Below, in pieces: positions 49,251 to 61,719 of a stretch of DNA of 64,000 nt. Position numbers and translations under genes: made by a program. Origin of the DNA: Sycobia sp. Sy_11. Its lineage: Eukaryota; Arthropoda; Insecta; Hymenoptera; Epichrysomallidae. Location: assembly GCA_018907035.1 (NCBI GenBank), contig JACCIC010000003.1:471501-535500 (forward strand), read 5' to 3'. The notes under the pieces were generated by a model, which did not search any database, had not been told where the DNA came from, and saw only the letters and a list, made by a program, of their open reading frames with translations. How positions within the stretch are numbered: the stretch's first letter is position 1; each line of letters opens with the position of its first letter.

Positions 49251-52000
49251 TTAAATTTTCGCTGTTAGTAGAAATTTGTTTCCCTTATCATGCGACAGTT
49301 GATGTAAACATCCAATTGCTGGAAACGGAGCGAATGAGATACCAGAAGGATAAATATTAACCGACATTTTAAGGAAAATGGATTGATTTAAACTCAGGTA
49401 GTGTAACGATTTCAAGTCGTGTATTCGGCCAATGTCTATGAACCTTGCTGAGCCAAGCAGGACCATCTACCCATATTTTATTGGTTATCAACTCGGAAGG
49501 TACTTGACCTCTAGGCAGGTAGTCGTCAGGATTATCCTTACTTGGCACGTGTATCCATATGGGGCCTATAGTGCTGTTTCTTATTTCTGCAAGTCTGTTA
49601 CGAACGTTTTTCACGCATGAGGTTGTATTTGTATCTATTGTACACTAATCGTTGATTCTGACCATTAGCAAATTTTATTTATCGGTTTGCAAAACGCTGG
49701 AGAAATGGTTTTTAATAATAAAGTAATAAGCAAACATAGAATTGTAACTTAGGTAAGGAAATGCTTTTTAATGGAAATACTCAATTTAAAAAAAAAGATT
49801 TATTAAAATATTACCATTTACCTTAAAATCTGATGTAGATGCAGACTCTATGTGCCTTTTCTGACCCATTGTAGAAACCGCACAGTTCAGCGAATTTTTA
49901 ATTTTTGATTATCACCTTCCTCGAAAATTGAATCTCGATAATTGACTTAACCCATTCGCGAGTTTATTCTAGAATGTATCAACATCTAATGGAACAGACT
50001 CACCCCAGTGAACTTTACACTGACGTAGTTTCTGCATTATTAATTTAGCCATTACTATTATCGGCCCGAGTAGACCTATAGAATAGAATAATTTAGCTAT
50101 GTTTAATAAAGTATTTCTCTTCGTAATTTTTTCATTGTTATATTTAGCAAAATTCTATTTTAGATTATCATTACTTTTATTCCATTGCACGTCTAAGGTT
50201 TGTTTTTCAATAAATTAAGATCTATACAACTATTTTCAAAAAAATTAGTAACTCTGTGGAATTCGATGCCCATTTCCTCAGCGATATGCCCGTCGTATTT
50301 GTTTTTTTTTTTTTTTTATTAAATTATCCTGTAGTTGAAGAGCCTCACTCAATGTGTCTGTGCCAGTCAACACATCGTGGACCGAAATATCTCGTTTAGT
50401 ATTTCTGCAGTATTGGGATATTTGGATTCTTGTTCGTTAATTAATTCCAAAAGTCTTCTAATCGCGAAAAATGTAACAGAAGTAGTCCCATATCTGACTT
50501 TATTAGTATGATATCTTTTCAACAGCTCGTTATCGCTTTGTCTGAATAGAAGTTTTTGATACTGTCTATCCCTTTCGTCGACTAGAATCTGTCGATACAT
50601 TTGCTTTATATCCGCGGTGAGCACGTATTGATGAGTCCGAAATCGTAGTAATATAGAGAACGTGTCTTCTTGTATAGTAGGTCCTGCCTTTAGGCAGTTA
50701 TTTAATGAAATACCTAAATTTGATTTTGCCGAAGCATCAAAAACTATCAAACCATAGTGGTTTGACTTGATTCTTTCAGCAGTGCATTGTCTGGTATAAA
50801 ATATCCAATTGACTTACAATCATCTGAACATTCCGTCATGTGACCTAGTTCAATGTATTCCAGCATAAATTCGTTGTAGGCTTGTTTTAATTTTGAATCA
50901 CGAGGCAGTATTCTTTCTAACGAGAAAAATCTTGTCGTGCTGTCATATGTCTCTCCGAGCTTATTTATTTTTTCGTTAAATGGCAAACGGATAATGAATT
51001 TTCCGGAGAGTAGATCGCGACGCGTTGTTTCCTTATAGAAATTCTCTACCGTGTATTCTTTCTCTTCTTCCGAGAAAAATCTCCTTTCTATAACTTCTTC
51101 TATTTCCCAAAATTTTGCTATTTCCTTTCGGGGCGATTGATAGTGATGAAAGCGTACCATTTTTAGCGCTATTATTATTAATATTAGGCGTATTATTACT
51201 TATTCGACCCGATAGTACTCAACCTCATTTTGTTATATTGAATTTAGCCCCTTGACCTTCTAGCTGTATTTGACATACGCACATTAGATCATAAAATAGT
51301 TCTACACCAAGCAAAGCGTCAGCCTCTCTTGATTTATAAAATAGCGGGTCAGCCAACGGTTTATTTGCAGGAATAACTAATTTATTTTTCTCTATCTAAT
51401 TATTTGGTAAGAAATTACATATTTTCAGAATAATCAAAAATTCTACTTCGGCATGATAGTTTGATTAAGTCGAATATATTGTTGTTTTTAAAGATTTATG
51501 AATTCGAGACTCCAATTTATTTAATTCATTTATTAGAATATTTATATTTTTAAATTCAAATTTAAAGATTTCGCGAATTTCACGGTCATAAAATTGGACT
51601 GTGAACAGCTGTCGAGCAATACGCGTGTCGAAATTATTTCACCATATTTATTTTTAATATTTTTCAGTGCGGTCGATAATAGAACCTGCGAAGATAGAAC
51701 GGCACTAAGTGTTGTCGTAGAAATTTCATCCATTTGCGATATGTTTGACGTTTTATTGCTGGAGCTCTGAAGCTTGGTATTTAACGGTCGTGCATCATAA
51801 TGTAGTAAAGTGTGACGCTTTGTTTACATTTTTTGTAACCCTCCCGTTTACACTTCGTATTAATCTTGTAAACAAAACAGTTATTTGCAAGATTAAACAT
51901 TTATTTTCTACCAATTCGAAAAGTGTCGCGAGAGCAGGCATGAATGTACCGGTCATAGATCTTTTCCACTGCCTATGAGCTTTTCCATCAAATTTACTCG
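49251..52000 (-). pseudogene. BEL/Pao LTR retrotransposon gag-pol remnant
   Basis: On the minus strand: a gag remnant (KAHRQWK, PALATLFEL..ENKCLIL) near 51850-52000, a Cys-rich segment with HHTLLHY, then a retroviral-type protease frame (51542-51733) with LLDSCSQSNFMT, where the usual DSG reads DSC. The pol N-terminus (50747-51160) includes FIIRLPFNEKINKLG and MLEYIELGHM. The reverse transcriptase follows (50367-50750) with VFDASAKSNLGISLN, LLRFRTHQYVLTADIKQMYRQI and KVRYGTTS. The active-site YVDD is altered to SVHD in another frame near 50385. Later come PLDVDTF, an RNase H remnant near 49850 and HVPSKDNPDDYLPRG (49490-49560). Integrase and LTRs were not found. Confidence 0.88.
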
Positions 52001-52628
52001 TTAATATATATTATATAAGTACGTCTATATTCTAGTCTAAACATTTCATGCTCTTAGTTGTGTTTTCAAATCATCGTTTAGTTTCCTTAAGTCGGTAATC
52101 GACATCCCAAAATTTATCGAACCATCTGTTTTTTTTTTAATTTCAGATCTTGACGAATGAGAAATTAGTGCAAGATTTTTTCTATATCTGCTATAATAAA
52201 ACATGTGTGAGTTTGGAAGCGTATAAAAATATTAATCAAAATCTTCCTGAATAGTTGGATCAATTAATAATTTATCGTTTAAAAAGTATCATTACGAAAT
52301 TCTATGGATACCATTCTTAATGTTAGGTGAAAAGCAAGAACTGTGACGATAACTCGCATGATAGATTTATTGTGATTAATATTTGAATATGAATAACCGT
52401 GCACTAGCTCGTACACATACTCGTACGGTTGGAGTATAATTTCAGTATAATTGAGTAAACAGTATATTGAGTTAATTATGGTACAAAGAAATTAATACTC
52501 CATGGATAAACTTAATTTGATTTACTTTATTTAATTGATTATATTGCTCTGGAAAGGAGAACGAGTCGGAGATTAGCGTGATTCCATATATGGTCATTCT
52601 GAACCTCTATTAAGGTCGAAAATTCAAT
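52001..52628. other. AT-rich gap between two BEL/Pao fragments
   Basis: Nothing recognised. It could contain decayed gag of either element. Confidence 0.45.
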
Positions 52629-52922
52629 TTAGTAGGAGCACTCGAATTTTTTATAAGAACGTGGTGAGGTATAAAAACCACTATCACTTGAATTTTTAAA
52701 TAGAGATATACGGCCCGAATCCTTATGTTCATTAAAAATATATGTATATTGATTTTTAGATTCAGGATTTTTCTTAACTTTGTTTGCGAAAGATGAAACT
52801 TTTAATTTTTTTAGTGCTACTTTCTTTGGATCTCCAAGTTTCTCAAACATTTCTATAAATGGCAAGGCAACAATGTATCTTCCACGTTCATTTCGTCTTA
52901 CAAATGTCTTAAACTGATTCAC
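52629..52922 (-). pseudogene. Second BEL/Pao pol fragment
   Basis: A 97-residue frame, MNQFKTFVRRNERGRYIVAL and onward, with PFIEMFEKLGDPKKVALKKL, NEHKDSGRI and a SDSGFYTSPRS segment. It matches the pol N-terminal region just before the reverse transcriptase in BEL/Pao elements. The copy at 50747-51160 contains the homologous region with different wording, so this comes from a different family or a second insertion. No reverse transcriptase follows. Confidence 0.75.
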
Positions 52923-53261
52923 TTAATATTAAATCTGTTATTTGTGGAAAAATAAAAAATATTAATGTTTCTTTTTCAAATTTCTATAGGTAGTGATCTA
53001 AATGTTATTTTTATAAAATAGATAGTAATACAAAGTAAATTATACATGGCTCTAATTGTATAAAAACACGGTATTTTTAGTAATTTTAATAAATGTATTA
53101 ATTTTTCAATTACTAAATTTATGCGTGATTATTTCAATTACTAAATTTATACGTGATTATACTTTTTCAGAATTTACACTAAAACTGAAAAAACACTCTT
53201 AGAAAATGTAATTAGCTTTTTAAGTTATTCCGCTGGATTGTATTTTTTTATATATTTTTCA

Positions 53262-55770
53262 TTTTTTTTTTTTTTTATTAAGCCTTCTAATCTTAATAGA
53301 ATAATTCGCTTTACATTGTATCATTTACATACATATACATTCTTAGACACTAATATTACATTTCCTTAAATATTCTATAACGTATGTGCACGCTGTGACA
53401 TTTGGTTCGGCAAGGAGCGTAGCCATGTTTGTTGGCTGAACGTTTAACTGAAATAATTTTTGTACAAGTTCTTTCCTTTGTTCGTCGTATAAAGCACAAC
53501 GCCAGACAACATGATCAATATCTTCATCAACAAGATTACATTTACATTTGCCGTTGGGTACAATATTAACCCTGGCTAAGGAGGCAGCAAGATTATAATG
53601 ATTGGCTCTGAGTCGATTAATGGAAACTATGAAATGCCGAGAAATATCATATTTATAGAACCAAGGTTTTTTAGTATTTTTATAAAAAAACTCTGAAATA
53701 CGTTATACCTTTTGTAGCTCCCGCTACAAGTAACAGTTTGTTAGTATCGTCGTACATTAATTCTTTATAAACTTTCTTTAGGTCTGAGTAAGGAATATCG
53801 AGTGCGTTATTTAGTGAATCATTAGTTCTTGCTTCTTTGGCTAAGGTATCTACTATTTCGTTTCCTCTAATTCCATGATGGACAGGAATCCAGTAGAATT
53901 TAATAGAATTATTTCGATCAATTGCATTTAAATATTTTCTATATTTATCTTTAATTATTAGTATATAGGGGTTTGTTTTGATATTAACAGAGGTTTTTTG
54001 AAGATTAGAAAGTACGCTTAAGGAATCCGAAAATATATATATATCACGATTTTTATATTCGAGTGCTAAGTCGAGTGCATCATTAATTGCTATGCATTCG
54101 GCAGTAAAAACGGGAGTATTTGAATTTAATTTTCTCTGAATTTTCTTGTCAAAAGTTGGGCAAAACACAGCTGAGCCCGCTGAGTGCGTACGTTCGTCTT
54201 TACTGCCGTCTGCATATATTTCACAAGCACTATCGGTATTTACAAGACAGTTAATTTCGTTGTTCGGATTGCTGGATTTTTTAAGATCGTTTCCAAATTC
54301 TATATTAAACGGAATTGTAGTAAATAAAACATTATAGTTGTACTTTTAGATAACATAAGAGTCTGTATTTATGATGTTTTGTGGCGATTTCATGAGATTG
54401 GTAATACATTTTTCATATATTTGTAGTCGTTTATTCTTTGTTTTGTTTAGTATGCTGTAATAGTAGTCATATACAGTTTTATACGTAAGGAGTTTGTTAT
54501 TGCTAAGTACTTTATTTAAGAACATATTGCAGAGATAGGTACATCTAGATTGTGTGGTTGGTAATTTTGATTCGGCGAGCAGGACATTAACCGGAGTTGT
54601 TATTCGATAGCCGAGAGCGGAGCGTATACCTTGGAACTGTATTTGTTCCAATTTTTTGATATTTTGTTTATTTGTTGGGAAAAAGACGAAACCCCCATAT
54701 TCTATTATAGGTCTTATATAACTTTTATAAAAGGAAAGCAGTGTTCGAGGATCGGCTCCCCACCAAATTCCTTGTAAATATTTAACAATACTAAGTGCTC
54801 TATGGCATTTTTCCAATAGTAGTTTGATGTGTGAGGAAAAACTTAATTTGTAGTCAAACAAAATACCTAAAAATCGAACTGTTGAGCTAGATTTTATTTT
54901 ACAAGAATCGGTGATATTGATCTCAGTTTCGCCTGGATGAATATTTATATTATTAAAATTAATAAAAACGGTTTTATGAGGAGACAGGTCTAATCCTAGT
55001 TTTGTAAGTTCATCATTAACAGATTTCACTGCCTTTTCGAGCGAGTTTTTATTGATTGAAAATAGTCCAATATCGTCTGCAAATTGAGACACGACTATCG
55101 ATCTCGGTAAATTATCAAAAATATTAGACACATATATAATATACAGTAAAGGGCTTAAAACTCCTCCTTGCGGAACACCTTTGTAACAATATCTGATTTG
55201 TTCAGAGTCATTAGTGTGTACTATTCTTTCGTATGTTAAAAACTTAACGAACTGTATTATATTTTGCGAACAACCAATATCGGCTAATTTTTGTATTAGC
55301 AAATCACTATTTACGTTATCAAAAGCTGAACATACGTCTAGAAAAATACCAAAGAATTCTTTTTTACGTTTTAGTCTTTTTTTAATATTTATAGTAAGAT
55401 TTAGTATATTATCTATACAGGAGAGGCCTTTGCGAAAACCGCTTTGATTATTGGGTAGTAAATGATTTGTTTCAATCCACCACTGAAATTTATTTTTAAT
55501 AATAGTCTCAAAAAGCTTACATAGTATAGAAGTTAAGGCAATAGGTCGTAAACTTATTCCATCTGATTTTTTTGCGAAATGAATATATGCTTCTCTCCAA
55601 GAAGGGGGGAAACATCCGGTTCTGGACATACCGTTAAAAATGTCTAATAAAAGTAGTTTGTATTGAATGGGTAAAATTTTTATAACATAATAATCGATAC
55701 CGTCGAGGCCAGGCGAAGAGTATTTTTCATTGACGAAAAATTAAGTTTACAATTTCTCTATTAGAAAAAA
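53262..55770 (-). mobile_element. LINE C, 5'-truncated RNase H-bearing non-LTR retrotransposon
   Basis: The minus-strand element ends in a poly(A) tail (T run on the plus strand at 53262-53276) and lacks ORF1 and the endonuclease, a common outcome of target-primed reverse transcription. Readable protein runs from about 55740 to a stop at 53343-53345. It is the least decayed element in the window. The 5' edge is approximate. A 62-bp tandem repeat lies just beyond it (55886-56005). Confidence 0.92.
53343..55740 (-). pseudogene. LINE C polymerase (reverse transcriptase, RNase H, zinc motif), lightly damaged
   Basis: The longest frame (54346-55629, 427 residues) holds a complete reverse transcriptase palm: LRPIALTSILCKLFE, SGFRKGLSCIDNI, GIFLDVCSAFDNVN with the first catalytic Asp, KGVPQGGVLSPLLYIIYV and QFADDIGLFS with the Asp pair. 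LGLDLSPHKTVFINF and a thumb with FLGILFDYKLSFSSHIK follow. A TAA at 54346-54348 is the only stop before the same frame continues as RNase H: IYADGSKDERTH, TAECIAINDAL, YIFSDSLSVL and PVHHGIRGNEIVDTLAKEA (53680-54230). A slip in a T-run near 53685 shifts the C-terminus, which reads CKCN...DHVVWRC (zinc motif) and LLAEPNVTACTYVIEYL. Upstream, KYSSPGLDGIDYY extends the frame to about 55735, where another shift lies. Confidence 0.93.
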
Positions 55771-55885
55771 AACTTTAAATATAGAAATAAAGGTTCTCAG
55801 TAATAATTGGTAATAGAATAAAAAAGCTTACCAATAATCTTAAATGTAAATTTGATTTGTATTCTGTCATGTTATAAACAGCGCC

Positions 55886-56005
55886 CTGCCTTAAATGGTG
55901 TCTTCTCAAATGACTGGTAGATGAAAAATGCTTTATTTGTCGGTGTACTGTCTTGAATGATGACCTGCCAGATGACTGGTAGATGTAAAATGCTGCGTTT
56001 GCATT
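55886..56005. repeat. Two tandem units of about 62 bp
   Basis: The units start at 55886 (CTGCCTTAAATGGTG) and 55948 (CTGTCTTGAATGATG). Both contain ATGACTGGTAGATG-AAAATGCT. They lie next to the truncated 5' end of LINE C. Function unknown. Confidence 0.7.
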
Positions 56006-56609
56006 AGAAAACAATATCGGTGTGGATTGATGTGTTTGGTGATGGAGTGAAATTTTCACTTAGATAGCTCCAGTACTTCCAGTTTTAAGCTTCGACGAAT
56101 GAACTTGTCTTGACTTCCGTAATTAAATTAAGTAGTTTGACGTTTATTTGTAAAAATAATCTGTTTTTGTTATCTAACACGCATGCATACAAGGAATGAT
56201 AAATTAATAAAGTCTGTTTGGCCGATTGATGTTTTGAGCTACTCGTGTATGATCATTATCACTGTTGTGTTGTTGCTTTTAAAGAATTGATGTATTTTCT
56301 GGATGCATCAGGTGGAAAACTCGTCCCAAGTTTTTTATTCATCATTTGTTCAAAATCAATAAAGCTACGATTTATAAACAGTTACAAACATATTGTGAAT
56401 ACATTTTACTTTCGATATTTCGGGGAATAGGTAATAAATTACAATCTGATCTCGTGCGCTTTGTACGCTGTATAAATGTAAACATAACTAGAATATCGTA
56501 AAACAAAATATTCTTCCATACCAACATTCGGCATACCTATAACCTAAACACATATATGTATGTATAATAACATATAAATCGATATATCTTAAATAATCAT
56601 TTCACAAAG
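56006..56609. other. AT-rich stretch, no gene recognised
   Basis: Short frames only. Confidence 0.55.
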
Positions 56610-56710
56610 TACATATTTATCAATAGGTATGTGAGGACATTGGCGGTATTACTTACTAGAATCTAACTTGTACCGGGGATACGTCGAGGATATTTGTACA
56701 CGGATTCGTA
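56610..56710 (-). repeat. Repeat family R4, copy 2
   Basis: Minus-strand partner of 41745-41835, sharing ATATCCTCGACGTATCC-CGGTACAAGTTAGATTC with few differences. Confidence 0.55.
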
Positions 56711-58477
56711 GTGTTTAAAACACATTACATAAAAAATAAAATTGTATTATTTATTTTATCAATAAATAGAATAGGATTAAGCACCAATAATTGAAACATG
56801 TATATGATCATCAAAGGTAAGCAGTTCCAAGATTAATTATTACCTAATTTTTAGCATGAAAAAATCAAATGAAAAACAATTCCATTATAATTCCTTTACG
56901 TTTTTAATTTATGTTATTTTATTACTTTTTTTAATTAAATAAGTAATATACTATTGTATGATAGTATAAATATTTATTATTTTCATTTTAGTAATTAAAA
57001 CTCATTTGGGGATAACGGGCACGGTTTATATGAAGTGTGGATGTTACAATTATATATTTAAAATACAACTGTCAGCTGCCGATCTGAAATAAGGTTCAAC
57101 TATTAAAACTAATTTATAAAATTTTTAAATTTTACTTACATTTTTCATTCTAAGATTTGTCTATTTTTACTTCTCAGTGAAATACTTTCTAGACCATTGA
57201 CAATTGTTAGATTTCTATTAGCGGTTATAGTAAAAAATACATAGTAAAAAATGACTGTATGAAATGTATATATGGATTGAGAGTTTAAAAAAGAAATACA
57301 AAAGATAGTATAACACTAACGCGCGTTATTTCTCAAAATCTTCGTTCTAAAAAAATAAATAACGGACAAAATAGTTTAAGTGGTTGGTTTGTTTACTCAG
57401 ACAGCACATAAATTTTATTATGGACCGCACTTATCATACGCCGTAGACATTCAATTTGGATGAAAAAACAGTTATGAAAATGGAAAAAATCAAAAAGATG
57501 AATAGAACAGCATGAAAATATATTAATGTAGTTATATAAAATGTATAAAAACAAGTAGAACTATTATGTTTTCATCGATGCGCAAATCTTAAAAGAAGTA
57601 AAAAGATAAACAAGATACCGATGAAACAATACTTAAAAGTGATAAGTATAATCAAAATGCTTTTGTCTGATGTCATTTGATTTCATCATTCCGACTGTCG
57701 CTCCGAAAAGTTTGGGTGCTCAAAGAATCGTAATTATTTAATTTTCCTTAAAATTGTTGGCACAATATTCGCTGAATCACTTTATGGTAATACTAAAAAG
57801 TAACATAAACTTAAAGTTATGTTGGTGCATTAAAAATATTGTATTGTAATACGAATAATACGAATGAAAACTTTAAATACTTGAAATTATTAATTATTAT
57901 TTGTTTGCTAAGCGTAATCTTTAAAAGTTGAATATAATTATATTAAACTAGACAAGACTTAATAATAACGATTCAAAGAAATATATTCGTGTTCCTTACT
58001 CATACTCATCTAATTTTATACTGTGTGCACCATTCGGTATTTATGAGCATTATTTTATAAACACTTTACAACAAAAACTTATATATACGTCAACCTGGTT
58101 GAAATCTTTAGATAAGAAAAGTATACGATCGCCCTGAATAGGGCCGAGAATTTTTTAATGTTCATTCTCATTGCATAAGTCAGTCTGGCAGAACATGTAA
58201 ATGGTGTTGAGCGTTCGTGATTTCTTATATTGTATTAATAAATCTAATTTAACTGAATAAATTAGCACACGTTTCGAAATTACTTTCATAAGAAATTTTT
58301 TGTAAAAGGCGCCTTCTCATAGTACAACAGTCGGGAACAATTATATCATTGACAATTTGTGTCGATGTGAAGTTTAAAATAAAGTAGAGAAAAGGATGAA
58401 TTTGTGTATATAATTAATTTAATGAAAAAGTATATTATATAATAAAAACAAATGTGTATTATAATTTTACAGGTTTT
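56711..58477. other. AT-rich DNA, no gene recognised
   Basis: Short frames only. Confidence 0.55.
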
Positions 58478-58878
58478 GGTGTGTAATATTAGAAAGTAAA
58501 ATATCAGACTTGAGAAAAATTGTATAAAATGCATTTATTTAGCAAGAGGAAGTCTGTCCATGAAGACGAACATTACAAGACTAACCTAAACTAATTCAAA
58601 GAATTCTGAAACCCTGAATTTGTATAAAAATCAATCTATACTCCAGGCATCTAAATAATAAACACATAAATCTTCGTTACGCAAAAGTATGAGAAGGAGA
58701 TGAGACGCCAGGAAATCAGTAAACATCTGCGATGCACATTTCCAAAGAGTGACGCCGCAGACCGTAATCAAACCGTCCGGACTCAGTTGTTCACAATAAT
58801 CTTATATATAATTTATGACTGTATTTTTCTCAAATGGCTTTTGATACATTATTTTGGCAAGGCTTAATTAATCCAATA
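58478..58878 (-). repeat. LTR-like repeat family B, copy 3
   Basis: About 401 bp on the minus strand starting TATTGGATTAATTAAGCC (TG changed to TA). It has the same block order as copies 1 and 2, including ATGTGCATCGCAGATGTTTAC and AAATAAATGCATTTTATACA followed by CAAGTCTGATATTTTACTT. No target duplication is visible. Confidence 0.6.
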
Positions 58879-59590
58879 ATGCGTTTAATCTAAATCAATA
58901 CATGTGCTGCGACCTTTTTCGAACGAGAAATTTAAAATGAATTGAACTTTACAGAGAGATTACAGAGGAGATTACAGAATTCATTATCTCTTAGTCATAG
59001 GTATACATACAAGTTCATACGCATGACGATAGGTTATAGTACAGATACGAACACGTACGAATATTTATAGTGATTTTAATCTTGTATATTTCACCGTTTG
59101 AAACTGAAAATTATAGTAGCTAATAAAACACTTTTCAATAATTTATGTTATTTAGTTTTTTCATATTATTGATTGTTCTTTAATATTATTATACGTTGAT
59201 TCGCGTAAAAATATGTCTGTTTCTATATCTGAAGTTTTTTTATTTAATTATTAGTAACCCTAAGTTATAGAACTATATATATATACATACAACCACGTAC
59301 ATCTGACTGTGATCTTGTTTTCGACAGCGAAAGTACTAAGTAGACTTAAAAAAAATTTTATTTATTTTTTAATAATTCCTGACCATCGATTCTGAGTATT
59401 TGCGTATAACGTTTTTCGCGTGAAAAACTTCGTGAAGGGGCGAACGTATTTTTTAAATATACTGGGAATTCGTATATCGAAAATTGCAAAATACAACACA
59501 TCTACAGACGTAAATAAATATACATTTTTAAATGGGCTGACTCAGAAAATGAAGCACAGTTTTCTTAATTAGCACTTGTAACTGAAATTG
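58879..59590. other. AT-rich stretch, no gene recognised
   Basis: Short frames only. Confidence 0.55.
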
Positions 59591-59595
59591 CGTAT

Positions 59596-59935
59596 TGTTA
59601 GATTATTTTAGCCTTCTATAAATAATAAAACAAAAATAATAGAATGTAAACATATGAGTCCACTGGGTCTTATTACGATCTGCATCTTTGCTGCCCTGCG
59701 TGGCAAATGATTTACGAGTTTAGTGTTTAGATTCCTGAATTTTTTTATAGATTTTAAGCTTCTCACAAAGGCTTGCAGAGTTTTCTTTATCGAGTACTGT
59801 AGTGAGTCTTGCGTTGTCCTTTCGTTTGAACAGACGTCTTTTCTTTCCTCGTTTGAAATAAAGTGCATGTTAAAAGATTATTTCGTGTATCTTAATTTTA
59901 ACATTCCACCTACTATATTTAATAAAAATTCAATA
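59596..59935 (+). mobile_element. Solo LTR, family A, copy 2, with target duplication
   Basis: 340 bp starting TGTTAGATTATTTTAGCC and ending AAAAATTCAATA. It is flanked by CGTAT on both sides (59591-59595 and 59936-59940). It aligns end to end with 24049-24389 with scattered substitutions. It shares the AATAAAGTGCATGTTAAAAG block and TTATTTCGTGTATC near the 3' end. The minus-strand frame across it (59608-59868) is chance. Confidence 0.82.
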
Positions 59936-59940
59936 CGTAT

Positions 59941-61230
59941 TTTAAATAAAATATTTTTTTTTTCATTCAAATATTAAATATAAACTAATTTTTGTCTCCA
60001 TTATCTGCGATCCCTTGAACAGTTGCCGCACTATATGATCCCTATCCAGCCTCTAGGGGTAATCTGCCTCTTTTTTCATCCCCTTAAAAGTGTAAATATA
60101 CTGTAAAAATGTTACAATTGTAGGATTATCAATAATTATATATATAAAAAAACACAGTGAAAATTTATTGTTTAAATTAGTAATCGATATTTTATAAGCC
60201 CTTAATGTCAACAGAACAAAATAGTTATATAAACGAACCATTAAAAAATTGTCAAATAAGAATTGTAAATTTAATATAAGGATTATGCTTCGAAATTGCT
60301 AGCTTTCGAATAATATATACGGTATAAATTCTATTAATCTTTGAATTATATACAACTGCATTCGTTTTCTTTTCTTGTCATCAAATGAGCGTAAATCAGG
60401 TGTATAAATACCGTGCCTTCATCTGTTTCCACTTATTTAAATATATGTATATATAGTGATTATGTAAAGCTTTCTGTGTGTGTATTTAAAAAAGTAAAAT
60501 TTTTAACATATATTATAGAAATATGCATATTCTATAAAAAGGTTACGGTTGCATAACAAAAGTCATTTTTTTCAGAGAATTCTTTTAAAATTAAATAAAT
60601 CCGTAATAATATAATATCTATAAAGTATTAAAGAAACATTTTAAAAAGTATTCTTTTTGATATATACATATAGAAATTTTCTAGTAAATTTATTGAACAT
60701 CTGAAAAATATTTTTTAGTATTTTATAATAAGTTTACGGTGTATTGAAAAAGTATTCGCATTAAAACAATAAAATGTGTAAATAACTAATCCAAATAAAA
60801 AAGTTTGAGTATTCTCAGTCAGTTCTACTATCAGTGACTCGGTGGCGACCTACATTTTTCCCATTCTCCGAATATTATCTCAAAGTATATAACCGTTCCT
60901 CATTAGGATTACCAAGCAATTATTTGAATTCATGCGCCCGAATTTTCAGGATTAATAACTTCGAGGGATGTTTGTACTTGATATAGATGTCTTTTTGGTG
61001 TACAGGTAGACATTATTTTCTGCAGTTAAAGGTTCTTAAAAATTCATACAAACTCATTGAATCAATAAATTTTCTTATATAGGTTGTTGTATATTTATAT
61101 AAGTTACCTTCAGAGTAATCGAAAATTGTGGCAAAATCGGAAGTGAATATAGAAAGGCACAGCGATTATACATGAGTTAGAGAAAGGAAGAGAAACAACA
61201 AACATCCACATGCAAACCTAAACATCTCAC

Positions 61231-61231
<1 letters not shown>
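59941..61231. other. AT-rich DNA, no gene recognised
   Basis: Short frames only. Confidence 0.55.

Positions 61232-61277
<46 letters not shown>
61232..61277. repeat. (TA)n microsatellite
   Basis: Pure TA run. Confidence 0.98.
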
Positions 61278-61281
<4 letters not shown>

Positions 61282-61633
61282 CATTTTTAACAATGTGGCT
61301 ACGCATATTCCAATCAATCTTTCTCGGGAGGATTACTAATATAGATAATTCGTGATTTTATTATGAATATAATTTCACAGGAATATTCATTTGAAAAAAA
61401 AAAAATAGACTATAGTTTAATTTCTTGACGTATACTCCTGAATAATCCAAATCGAAACTGATCGAAACCTTTACATAGCAACAATAAATTATAAGCGACA
61501 GAGAAGATGACACTACGCACAGCGTATTTATAAGGATAGGAAATAAATCACCGGTTCGCGACAAGGCGAAGGAGAAAAAAAACAATGGAACGAAGAAAGA
61601 ATGAAAGCCGCGCTCGCATGATGACGAATGAGC

Positions 61634-61634
<1 letters not shown>

Positions 61635-61704
<70 letters not shown>
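61635..61704. repeat. (GT)n-(TA)n microsatellite
   Basis: GT run of about 60 bp running into a short TA run. It marks the left edge of the GC-rich island. Confidence 0.98.
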
Positions 61705-61719
61705 CTTGCTGGTGCTTCA

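Noticed and set aside
55775..56059. 94-residue minus-strand frame next to LINE C
   Set aside because: It spans the 62-bp tandem repeat and shows no LINE ORF1 or endonuclease motifs, so it is not treated as the missing LINE N-terminus.
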